From contig NZ_JAGIOB010000001.1 in assembly GCF_017876495.1 (NCBI RefSeq), positions 4,216,001 through 4,280,000 of the forward strand: a DNA stretch of 64,000 nucleotides, given 5' to 3'. Positions 54,182 to 61,780 of this stretch are shown here, piece after piece; positions within the stretch are counted from its first letter, which is position 1, and the number at the start of each line of letters is the position of its first letter. The position numbers were made by a program, and so were the translations under genes. The stretch comes from Microlunatus capsulatus. GTDB lineage: Bacteria; Actinomycetota; Actinomycetes; Propionibacteriales; Propionibacteriaceae. The notes below the pieces were generated by a model. It saw only the letters and a list, made by a program, of their open reading frames with translations. It searched no databases and was not told where the DNA came from.

Positions 54182-54774
54182 GGCTGGTCCTCCCGGATCG
54201 CCGTCAGCAGCGCGGCGGCCAGCTCGACGGACGTGGCGAGGTCGACCTCGGCCGTGTCCAGCACGAGCTCGGCGCTGCGGGGTTCCTCGTAGGGGTCGTC
54301 GACGCCGGTCAGGCCGCTGATCTCGCCCTGGCGGGCCTTGGCGTAGAGGCCCTTGACGTCGCGGGACTCCGCCACCGCCAGCGAGGTCGAGACGAAGACC
54401 TCGGCGAAGGGCACGTCGGCCTCGGCGTGCGCCTGGCGGACGGCCTGCCGGGCGGCGGCGTAGGGGGCGATGACGGGCACGAGCACCGTCACGCCGTGGC
54501 CGGCCAGCAACCGGGCCACCCAGCCGATCCGGGTGACGTTGAGGTCGCGGTCGGCGCGGCTGAAGCCGAGCCCGGCGGAGAGGTGCGGGCGCACCTCGTC
54601 GCCGTCGAGCACCTGGACCCGGCGGCCCTCGGCGCGCAGCTGCTCGGCGAGGGCGTGCGCGATCGTCGACTTGCCGGCCGAGGGCAGGCCGGTGAACCAC
54701 AGGGTGGCGCCGGCGGCGTCGGGGCGCGGACCCGCCGCCCGGGCGGTGGCCCGGGACGTGGACGGGGCGCTCAC
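54178..54774 (-). CDS. cysC: Adenylylsulfate kinase
   Basis: A 198-residue kinase that phosphorylates APS to PAPS. The P-loop GLPSAGKST is at 29-37, and DGDEVRPHLSAGLGFSRADRDLNVTRIGWVA and FVSTSLAVAESRDVKGLYAKARQGEI are the APS-binding and catalytic segments. The GTG start overlaps the cysH stop (GTGA); the frame extends upstream but into cysH. The presence of this enzyme beside an iron-sulfur CysH is discussed in the findings. Confidence 0.94.
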   Translation of the reverse strand: MSAPSTSRATARAAGPRPDAAGATLWFTGLPSAGKSTIAHALAEQLRAEGRRVQVLDGDEVRPHLSAGLGFSRADRDLNVTRIGWVARLLAGHGVTVLVPVIAPYAAARQAVRQAHAEADVPFAEVFVSTSLAVAESRDVKGLYAKARQGEISGLTGVDDPYEEPRSAELVLDTAEVDLATSVELAAALLTAIREDQP

Positions 54775-55460
54775 AGGTGGATCCCGCACTCGGTCTTGGC
54801 CCGGCCGGCCCAGCGGCCGCTGCGGAGGTCGCCGTCCGCGCTGGGCAGGGTGCAGGGCTCGCAACCGATGGAGGCGTAGCCGTCCTCCAGCAGCGGGTTG
54901 ACCATCAGGCCGTTCCGCTCGATGTAGCCGGCCACGTCGGCGTCGGTCCAGGTGGCGATGGGCGCCACCTTGATGATGTGGCGGCGCGCGTCCCAGGAGA
55001 CGACGGGCGTGTGCGCCCGGGCGGCGGAGTCGGCGCGGCGCAGGCCGGTGGCCCAGGCGGCGTAGGGCTCGAGGGCCCGGCCCAGCGGGGCGACCTTGCG
55101 CATCGCGCAGCAGCGGTCGGGGTCGGCGGCGAACAGGTCCTTGCCGTAGCGGGCGTCCTGCTCGGCCACGGTCAGCTCCGCGGTCACGTCGATGACGTTG
55201 ACGTCGTGCACGGCGCGGACCGCGTCCCGGGTGCCGATGGTCTCCACGAAGTGGTAGCCGGTGTCGAGGAAGACGACGTCGACCCCCGGCGCCACCTGCT
55301 CGGCCAGGTGGACCATCACGGTGTCGGCCATCGAGGACGTCACGACGAGCCCGGAGCCGAACCGCTCGGCGGCCCAGCCCATGATCTCCAGGGCGCTCGC
55401 GCCCTCCAGCTCGGCGTTCGCGTGCAGGGCCAGGTCGGCCAGGTCGAGGGTGGTGCTCAT
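54771..55460 (-). CDS. cysH: Phosphoadenylyl/adenylyl-sulfate reductase, iron-sulfur type
   Basis: A 229-residue reductase producing sulfite. Besides the catalytic ECGIHL (Cys225), it has the CC...CxxC set (Cys117, Cys118, Cys200, Cys203) that binds a [4Fe-4S] cluster, which marks APS reductases rather than cluster-free PAPS reductases. GGAGGAG precedes the ATG. It is coupled to the small zinc-ribbon gene upstream (ATGA) and to cysC downstream (GTGA). Confidence 0.94.
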   Translation of the reverse strand: MSTTLDLADLALHANAELEGASALEIMGWAAERFGSGLVVTSSMADTVMVHLAEQVAPGVDVVFLDTGYHFVETIGTRDAVRAVHDVNVIDVTAELTVAEQDARYGKDLFAADPDRCCAMRKVAPLGRALEPYAAWATGLRRADSAARAHTPVVSWDARRHIIKVAPIATWTDADVAGYIERNGLMVNPLLEDGYASIGCEPCTLPSADGDLRSGRWAGRAKTECGIHL

Positions 55461-55642
55461 CGCTCCTCCTGCGGTCCTCGTCGGCCCGGGACCAGGCCGA
55501 GGAACGAGACGGAGAACGCCCGCAGGCAGCTGCGGCATTCCCAGCCGCCCTCCTCGCGGGGGAACAGCGTCTCCTCGGCGCAGTACGGGCAGTACAGGAC
55601 GGCCTGGCGCGAGCTGTGCGCCCCGCTCGCGGGGGCGCTCAC
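55457..55642 (-). CDS. Small zinc-ribbon protein of the sulfite reductase operon
   Basis: A 61-residue protein with two CxxC pairs: YCPYCAEE near residue 18 and WECRSCLRA near residue 36, the spacing of a rubredoxin-like zinc ribbon. It is read between sir and cysH with 4-nt overlaps on both sides, so it is translated with them. A similar small gene lies between sulfite reductase and cysH in Streptomyces. Function is unproven; an electron carrier or assembly role for the sulfite reductase is possible. Confidence 0.85.
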   Translation of the reverse strand: MSAPASGAHSSRQAVLYCPYCAEETLFPREEGGWECRSCLRAFSVSFLGLVPGRRGPQEER

Positions 55643-57381
55643 ACCAGCACCGCCTCGTCGGCGCGCGCCACCCACTGGGCGAAGCGCTCGCCGTCGGCCC
55701 GGTCGGCCACGAAGGCCCGGGCGACGCGCTCGACGTAGTCGGGCAGCTCGTCGGCGGTCACCTTGTGGCCGCGCAGCTTGCGGCCGAAGCCGGCGTCGAG
55801 GCCGAGCCCGCCGCCCAGGTGGACCTGGAAGCCCTCGACCTGCTCGCCGCCCGGCCCGGGGACCAGCTGGCCCTTGAGGCCGATGTCGGCGGTCTGGATG
55901 CGCGCGCAGGAGTTGGGGCAGCCGTTGAGGTGGACGGTGATGGGGGAGTCCAGCGCCCCCAGCCGGGCCTCCAGCTGGTCGACGACGGTGGCGGCGCGCG
56001 CCTTGGTCTCGACGATGGCCAGCTTGCAGAACTCGATGCCGGTGCAGGCCATCACCGAGCGGCGCCAGGCGTCGGGCCGGGCCGACCAGCCGAGCGCCTC
56101 GGTGGCCTGCGACAGCGACTCGACCTGGTCGGCCTCGACGTCGAGCACCAGCAGCTTCTGCATCGGCGTGGTGCGGACGCGGGTGGAGCCGTGCGCCTCG
56201 ACGACGTCGGCCAGGCCGAGCAGGGCGGAGCCGCTGGTCCGGCCGGCCACAGCCGACAGCCCGACGAAGAACTTGCCGTCCTTCTGCTCGTTGACTCCGA
56301 CGTGGTCCCCGGAGCGGGTGGGCACCGCCGGGGCGGGGCCGTCGACGAGGCGGCGGTGCAGGTACTCGTCCTCCATCACCTGGCGGAACTTCTCCACGCC
56401 CCAGTCGGCGACGAGGAACTTGATCCGGGCCCGGGTGCGCAGCCGCCGGTAGCCGTAGTCGCGGAAGACGGCGCAGACGGCCGCCCAGACCTCGGCGACC
56501 TCCTCGCCGGGCACCCACGCGCCGACGCGCTGGGCCAGCATCGGGTTGGTCGACAGGCCGCCGCCGACCCACAGGTCGTAGCCGGGGCCGTGCTCGGGGT
56601 GGACGACGCCGACGAAGGCGATGTCGTTGATCTCGGGGACGACGTCCTGCAGCGGGTGCCCGGTGATCGCGGTCTTGAACTTGCGGGGCAGGTTCGAGTA
56701 CTGCGGGTCGCCGATGTAGCGCTCGACGATGTCGGCGATGGCCGGCGTCGGGTCGATGATCTCGTCGGCGGCGATGCCGGCGACGGGGGAGCCGAGGATG
56801 ACGCGGGGGCAGTCGCCGCAGGCCTCGGTGGTGCTGAGCCCGACGGCCTCCAGCCGGCGCCAGATCTCCGGCACGTCCTCGACGCGGATCCAGTGCAGCT
56901 GCACGTTCTGCCGGTCGGTGACGTCGGCGGTGCCCCGGGCGAAGTCGACCGAGATCTGCCCTATGACGCGCAGCTGGTCGGTGGTCAGGGCGCCGCCGTC
57001 GATGCGGATGCGGAGCATGAAGAACTCGTCATCCAGCTCCGACGGGTCGAGGGTGGCCGTCTTGCCGCCGTCGATGCCGGGCTTGCGCTGGGTGTAGAGG
57101 CCGAACCAGCGGAAGCGGCCGCGCAGGTCGCCCGGGTCGATGGAGGCGAACCCGCCGTGGGCGTAGATGTTCTCGATCCGCGCCCGCACGTTGAGCGGGT
57201 TGTCGTCCTTCTTGGACTGCTCGTTGGCGTTCAGCGGCTCGCGGTAGCCCAGCGCCCACTGGCCCTCGCCCTTGGTGCGGCGGGGCTTGCCGGCCGGCCG
57301 GGCGGCGGTGGTGCGGGCGGGGGTCGCGGCCGCGGGGCGGTCAGCGGCGGGGCGCGGGCTGGCGGGGGTCTCGGTGCTCAT
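55639..57381 (-). CDS. sirA: Ferredoxin-dependent nitrite/sulfite reductase (SirA type)
   Basis: A 580-residue sirohaem/[4Fe-4S] enzyme that reduces sulfite to sulfide with six electrons from ferredoxin. Cluster ligands are in MACTGIEFCK and LNGCPNSCA. TEACGDCPR and FGLYTQRKPG contain the Cys and Tyr positions that form the cross-link in the mycobacterial sulfite reductase. The first 40 residues are a Pro/Ala-rich tail. The ATG at 57381 has GAGGA 6 nt upstream. It is the first structural gene of the sulfate operon. Confidence 0.95.
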   Translation of the reverse strand: MSTETPASPRPAADRPAAATPARTTAARPAGKPRRTKGEGQWALGYREPLNANEQSKKDDNPLNVRARIENIYAHGGFASIDPGDLRGRFRWFGLYTQRKPGIDGGKTATLDPSELDDEFFMLRIRIDGGALTTDQLRVIGQISVDFARGTADVTDRQNVQLHWIRVEDVPEIWRRLEAVGLSTTEACGDCPRVILGSPVAGIAADEIIDPTPAIADIVERYIGDPQYSNLPRKFKTAITGHPLQDVVPEINDIAFVGVVHPEHGPGYDLWVGGGLSTNPMLAQRVGAWVPGEEVAEVWAAVCAVFRDYGYRRLRTRARIKFLVADWGVEKFRQVMEDEYLHRRLVDGPAPAVPTRSGDHVGVNEQKDGKFFVGLSAVAGRTSGSALLGLADVVEAHGSTRVRTTPMQKLLVLDVEADQVESLSQATEALGWSARPDAWRRSVMACTGIEFCKLAIVETKARAATVVDQLEARLGALDSPITVHLNGCPNSCARIQTADIGLKGQLVPGPGGEQVEGFQVHLGGGLGLDAGFGRKLRGHKVTADELPDYVERVARAFVADRADGERFAQWVARADEAVLV

Positions 57382-57460
57382 CGTGTCCTCGATCGGTGGG
57401 CTGCACACGGGCCTGCGCGGCCGTCGGGGACGGGGTCGCGCGCGGGGGCATGCCGGGGGT

Positions 57461-57601
57461 TCAGCGGCAGGGCCGACGACACATCATCGACTCGGTCCGG
57501 CCGAGGTCGAGGTAGCGGCGCTCCGTCAGCCCCGAGGGCCGACCCGGGGCCTGGCGCGACGGCCGGGGCCGGGCGCACGGGTGGTCCGGAGCGATGCACA
57601 C
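57461..57601 (-). CDS. Probable cysteine-type leader peptide of the sulfate operon
   Basis: An open frame of 46 codons from GTG at 57601 ends LTERRYLDLGRTESMMCRRPCR. The RRYxDL core and Cys-containing end match the short 'putative leader peptide' class found before actinobacterial sulfur genes. It stops 80 nt before sirA. The true start could be internal. Cysteine-dependent stalling at the terminal Cys codons may set expression of the operon (inference). Confidence 0.6.
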   Translation of the reverse strand: MCIAPDHPCARPRPSRQAPGRPSGLTERRYLDLGRTESMMCRRPCR

Positions 57602-57640
57602 GTGCTCAGCCTCGGCGCTCGGTCGTCCACGATCAAATCC

Positions 57641-57661
57641 GATTCTCACTTCTTGAGAATC
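57641..57661. promoter_or_regulatory. Inverted repeat at the sulfate operon promoter
   Basis: GATTCTC (57641-57647) and GAGAATC (57655-57661) around a 7-nt AT-rich spacer. It overlaps the last codons of the YihY-type gene and lies 40 nt before the leader peptide start. It may be an operator for the sulfate operon or the terminator of the upstream gene. Confidence 0.5.
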
Positions 57662-58779
57662 GTGTCCGCATGCTGGGACGCCAAGCGGGGACGACGGCGC
57701 GGGCGGAAGAAGCGGCGTCGCGCGGGACCGCCGGAGGCCTCCACCCGGGTCGGCGTGACGGGCTCGTCGGCCGGCTCGTCGTCCTCGCCCCAGACGTCCT
57801 CCGGAGCCGTCCGCGAAGCGCGGGAGGGGGCCTCGTCGACGGCCGGGTCCTCCGCCGACGCCGCTCCGGCGTCGTCCGGGTGCAGGCCCGAGAGCCGCGG
57901 CCAGACCTTGTCGACGGCGGCGTTGAAGGCGGCGCCGATCAGCACGGCGATGGAGATCAGGTAGAGCCAGACGAGCACCGCGATGGGGGCCGCGAGCGGT
58001 CCGTAGATCGACGTGGACCCGGTGCTGGCGCTGAGCGCGAGGCGGAGCAGGACGCTGCCGCCGATCCAGAACGACAGCGTCAGCACCGCGCCCGGGAGGT
58101 CGGCCCGCCAGCGGCTGCGCACCGGCACCGACAGGTGGTAGAGCGAGGTCAGGAAGCACACCGAGCCCAGCAGCACCACCGGCCAGTAGAGGTCGCCGAG
58201 CACCTCCAGGCTCGCGGGCAGCAGCCGGTCGACCACCCCGGGACCGGCGAGGACCAGGGGGACCAGCAGCGTGCCGACCAGCAGGAACACCACGTAGAGC
58301 GAGAAGGACAGCGCCCGGGTGCGGACGATGCCCCGGTGCCCGGCCAGTCCGTACATGATCGTGATCGTGTCGACGAAGACGTTGAGCGCCCGCGAGCCCG
58401 ACCACAGCGCCAGCACGAAGCCGACGGAGATGACCTCGAAGCGCCCGCCCGAGAGCACGTCGTCGAGGGTGGGGGCGATGACGTCGGCCACCGCCTCCTC
58501 GGTGAGCACCCGGGAGGACAGGGCCAGCACCTGCTCCTGGAAGCCGGCGATGGTGCGGACGTCGAAGCGGCGGGCCACGTACCCGACCGCGCCGGCGAGG
58601 CCGAAGATCAGCGGCGGCAGCGACAGGATCGCGAAGAAGGCCGCCTCGGCCGCGAGGCCGGTGACGCGGTACCGCAGGCAGGCGCCGACGGTCTGGACCA
58701 CGACCGACCAGACCTGCGACCGGCGGCGTCCGCGCGGGAGGGCGACCGCGGCGGCGCGGGTCCCGCCGCGCCTGGTCAC
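57646..58779 (-). CDS. YihY/virulence factor BrkB family membrane protein
   Basis: A 377-residue inner-membrane protein with about six helices. The YihY pattern is clear: LAAEAAFFAILSLPPLIFGLAG near residue 45, ALWSGSRALNVFVDTITIMYG near 135 and the final YGPLAAPIAVLVWLYLISIAVLIGAAFNA helix near 280. A cytoplasmic acidic then basic tail of about 80 residues follows. Function is unknown, despite the old 'ribonuclease BN' label. The GTG at 58779 is chosen because it gives a basic N-terminus before the first helix. Confidence 0.87.
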   Translation of the reverse strand: MTRRGGTRAAAVALPRGRRRSQVWSVVVQTVGACLRYRVTGLAAEAAFFAILSLPPLIFGLAGAVGYVARRFDVRTIAGFQEQVLALSSRVLTEEAVADVIAPTLDDVLSGGRFEVISVGFVLALWSGSRALNVFVDTITIMYGLAGHRGIVRTRALSFSLYVVFLLVGTLLVPLVLAGPGVVDRLLPASLEVLGDLYWPVVLLGSVCFLTSLYHLSVPVRSRWRADLPGAVLTLSFWIGGSVLLRLALSASTGSTSIYGPLAAPIAVLVWLYLISIAVLIGAAFNAAVDKVWPRLSGLHPDDAGAASAEDPAVDEAPSRASRTAPEDVWGEDDEPADEPVTPTRVEASGGPARRRFFRPRRRPRLASQHADTILKK

Positions 58780-58805
58780 CCGGTCAGCGTAGGCGACCGG
58801 GCGCC

Positions 58806-59069
58806 TCAGACCGGGACGACGCCGGGCCGGCCGAGCCGCCCGCGCCAGCGCCGGACCCCGACGGGTCCGCGGGCGGTGAAGGTGACCTCGTCGCCGACGA
58901 GGGCGAAGGTCTGGGCGGCCAGCTGCTCGGCGACCCGGAGCAGGGCGCCCGGCTCGAGCCGCAGCTCGTCGAGGTAGCGGTCGTCGACGGGTGGGAGGTC
59001 GGCGAGGGCGACCGGCCCGGAGGCGTCGCGGACCGGCGGCAGCCACGGCTGCCCGGTGAAGTCGATCAT
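58806..59069 (-). CDS. Small hypothetical protein
   Basis: An 87-residue protein with no recognised domain, beginning MIDFTGQPWLPPVRD and containing a central acidic helix and a final basic beta segment. AGGA lies 8 nt before the ATG; a GTG 6 nt earlier is also possible. It starts 251 nt from the GH15 stop and ends 26 nt before the YihY-type gene on the same strand. Confidence 0.6.
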   Translation of the reverse strand: MIDFTGQPWLPPVRDASGPVALADLPPVDDRYLDELRLEPGALLRVAEQLAAQTFALVGDEVTFTARGPVGVRRWRGRLGRPGVVPV

Positions 59070-59320
59070 CTGCACGTCCTGGCCCGGCCGTCTGGGCCGG
59101 AGGTCAGCCCCCGAGGCTGGTCCTGGTCGCGACGCTGCCCCTCCACCGTAGGCAGCCCGACGGCGCCGGGCAAGCGGGTGACCCCTGCGCCGGCGAGCCG
59201 GTGACCGAGGGCCTGGGCCGTTGGTCCCGCCCCCGGTCCGCGGGACCTCCCCTCCCGCACGACGGCCTCCCCCCGCACGTTCGGCCCGGCGTGCGCCGGG
59301 GAGCCCGGGGTGCGGGGACC

Positions 59321-61186
59321 TCAGCGGTCGCCGGTGGTCACCGTGATCGCGGCGTTGAGCAGCGCCAGGTGGCTGAGCCCCTGCGGCAGGTTGCCCAGGA
59401 AGGCGCCCGTCCCGGCGTCCACCATCTCGGCGAGCAGGCCGACGTCGTTCGGCGCGCTCATCAGCTCCTCCATCAGCGCGCGAGCCTCCTCGCCACGACC
59501 CACCAGCTGCAGGGCCGAGACCATCCAGTAGGAGCAGGCGACGAACAGGCCCTCCTCCTCCGCGGCACCGGAGTAGCGGTAGAGGTGCGGGCCGTGGCCC
59601 AGCTCGCGGCGGAGCGCGTCGAGGGTGGAGGACATCCGCTCGCCGCGGTCGAAGCCGCTGATCGCGTGCAGCAGGATCGAGGCGTCGAGGCGGTCGCTGC
59701 CCGGGTACCAGAGGTAGGCGCCGCGCTCGTCGGACCAGGCGTTCTCGTCCACCCAGGTGCGGATCAGCGCGGCCTCGCTGCGCCAGCGGTCGGCCGAGCC
59801 GGGGACCTGCCCGACGTCGGCGAGGTCGGCGGCCTGCTGCAGCGCGTGCCAGCAGCCCAGCTTGGACGTCGTGTAGTGCTGCAGGTCGTGCAGCTCCCAC
59901 ATCCCCGAGTCGCGGCTGCGCCACAGGTCGCAGGCGCGGTCGGCGATGACGGCGAGCTGTCGGCCGGTGGCGTCGTCGAGGACGTTGCCGTGGTCGACGT
60001 ACAGCTTGACGATGCTGAAGACGTCGCCGAAGACCCCGAGCTGCAGCTGGTCGCTGGCCGCGTTGCCGTCGACGACGGGCCCGATGCCGCGCCAGCCGGG
60101 CACGTCGAGGTGGCGCGGCTCGGTGTCGGGCAGGCCGCCGCTCAGCGTGTAGAACACCTGCGGCTCGTCGACGAAGCGCTGCATCGTGCGCAGCAGCCAG
60201 CTCATGGCGCTGTGGGTCTCCTCGCGGACGCCGAACCGGAACAGCGCCGTCAGCGAGTAGGCCATGTCGCGGATCCAGGCGTAGCGGTAGTCCCAGTTCT
60301 TCCCGCCGTCCGCCGACTCGGGCAGCGACGGGGTCGCGGCCGCGGCCAGCGCGCCCGTCGGGGCGTAGATCAGCTGCTTGAGGACCAGGGCGCTGCGCTC
60401 GACGGCGGGCGCCCAGGGCCCGTCCCAGCTGAAGGTGCCCGTCCAGCGCTGCCAGTTCGCCACCGTCCGGTCGACGCCCTCGTCGATGTCCGCCGGCGCC
60501 GGCAGGAAGAGGGCCTCGTCCTCGGTCGCCACCAGGCCCAGCAGGTGCCGGGAGCCGGGCGCGGTGGTGTAGCGGACGACGACGTCGCGGTCGCCGACCT
60601 CGACGCCGTCGTCGGCGAGGGTCCGCGGGGCCAGGGTGAGGCCGTCGAGCCGCAGGACCTGGCCGTGCACCGTCTCGTGCATCCAGGGGGCCGCGGTGTT
60701 GAGGCAGGTGCCGGGGACGATCCGGCCGGTCATCGCGACCGAGCCCTCCACGCCGTCGACGCGGCGCGCCAGCTCGGCCCAGGGCAGCCGGCCGGCCACG
60801 CCGGTGTTCAGCGAGTCGGTCACCCGGACGACGCCGCTCGCCGTCCGGAACGTCGTCTCCAGCACGTTGGTGCCCTCGACGTAGCGGCGGCTGGCGGTGA
60901 ACTCCTCGTCCGGGCAGAGCGCCACGTGGCCGCCGTTGTCGGCGTCCAGCAGGGCGCCGAAGGCGACGGCGCTGTGCAGGTCGGGCAGCGGCAGCCAGTC
61001 GATCCGGCCGTCGCGGGCGACGAGGCCGATGGTCCGGCCGTCGCCGATCGTCGCGTAGGTCCGCAGGTCGGCGTAGCCCTGCGCGTCGCGCTCGTCGACC
61101 GGGGCCTCGACGGGCTCGCCGCCCTGCCAGGTGAGCCGGCCGGTGCCGACCTGCAGGGCGGGCGTGGAGGAGGGTGCGTGGTCCAT
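59321..61186 (-). CDS. Glycoside hydrolase family 15 (glucoamylase/trehalase-like)
   Basis: A 621-residue cytosolic enzyme without a signal peptide. The N-terminal beta-sandwich contains ATIGDGRTIGLVARDGRIDWLPLP. The (alpha/alpha)6 barrel has NWDYRYAWIRDMAYSLTAL near 295 and the catalytic-acid region AAEEEGLFVACSYWMVSALQLVG near 560. This group includes mycobacterial-type GH15 trehalases as well as glucodextranases; trehalose is a plausible substrate in an actinobacterium. It is divergent from a VOC gene. Confidence 0.9.
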   Translation of the reverse strand: MDHAPSSTPALQVGTGRLTWQGGEPVEAPVDERDAQGYADLRTYATIGDGRTIGLVARDGRIDWLPLPDLHSAVAFGALLDADNGGHVALCPDEEFTASRRYVEGTNVLETTFRTASGVVRVTDSLNTGVAGRLPWAELARRVDGVEGSVAMTGRIVPGTCLNTAAPWMHETVHGQVLRLDGLTLAPRTLADDGVEVGDRDVVVRYTTAPGSRHLLGLVATEDEALFLPAPADIDEGVDRTVANWQRWTGTFSWDGPWAPAVERSALVLKQLIYAPTGALAAAATPSLPESADGGKNWDYRYAWIRDMAYSLTALFRFGVREETHSAMSWLLRTMQRFVDEPQVFYTLSGGLPDTEPRHLDVPGWRGIGPVVDGNAASDQLQLGVFGDVFSIVKLYVDHGNVLDDATGRQLAVIADRACDLWRSRDSGMWELHDLQHYTTSKLGCWHALQQAADLADVGQVPGSADRWRSEAALIRTWVDENAWSDERGAYLWYPGSDRLDASILLHAISGFDRGERMSSTLDALRRELGHGPHLYRYSGAAEEEGLFVACSYWMVSALQLVGRGEEARALMEELMSAPNDVGLLAEMVDAGTGAFLGNLPQGLSHLALLNAAITVTTGDR

Positions 61187-61287
61187 GGTGCCCCCGACCC
61201 TACGGACCCGCTCCCACCCGGGCGGGCTGTGGTCAGCGGCGTGCCGGGTCTTGACGGCGGCCCCGGCGGCGGTGGCAGCCTGGCCCC

Positions 61288-61722
61288 ATGGACACCCCGC
61301 CCGAGGCCGGGCCGAAGCTGCGCCAGGTCGTGCTGGACACCGAGGACGCCCGCGGCCTCGCCGAGTTCTACCGCCGGCTGCTGGGCCTGGCCTACAGGCC
61401 GGGCGACGAGCCGCCGCCGCCCGGGCAGCCCGACGAGCGCGGTCGGGACTGGCTGGTGCTGCGCGACGGCGACGGAGAGGGCGTCGGGCTGGCCTTCCAG
61501 CAGGTCGAGCGCGCCCCGCGTCCGACGTGGCCGGGGACCGGCCAGGCGCAGATGCTGCACCTCGACACGACGGTCGGCTCGGCCGAGGAGCTCCGCCGCC
61601 AGCACGACCGGGCGCTGGAGCTCGGCGCGACGGTGCTGCACGACCGGTTCGACGACCCGGAGGAGCCGCTCTACGTCTTCGCCGACCCGGCCGGGCACCC
61701 GTTCTGCATCTTCGTGGCCTGA
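61288..61722 (+). CDS. VOC/glyoxalase family protein
   Basis: A 144-residue vicinal-oxygen-chelate protein with two beta-alpha-beta-beta-beta modules. QVVLDTEDARGLAEFYRRLLGL opens the first and LHLDTTVGSAEELRRQHDRALELG the second; YVFADPAGHPFCIFV ends the domain. Only some metal-ligand positions are His/Glu, so it may be a binding protein rather than an enzyme. Single gene closed by the hairpin at 61729-61763. Confidence 0.88.
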   Translation: MDTPPEAGPKLRQVVLDTEDARGLAEFYRRLLGLAYRPGDEPPPPGQPDERGRDWLVLRDGDGEGVGLAFQQVERAPRPTWPGTGQAQMLHLDTTVGSAEELRRQHDRALELGATVLHDRFDDPEEPLYVFADPAGHPFCIFVA

Positions 61723-61728
61723 GCGCAC

Positions 61729-61763
61729 GAGCGCCGGCCCGTCGGGGTGACGGACCGGCGCTC
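61729..61763. terminator. Bidirectional hairpin terminator
   Basis: GAGCGCCGG-C-CCGTC pairs with GACGG-A-CCGGCGCTC across a 5-nt loop (14 bp with one mismatch), between the convergent VOC and proline-rich protein genes. Confidence 0.7.
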
Positions 61764-61780
61764 GGAGGTGGGGAGCGGGC

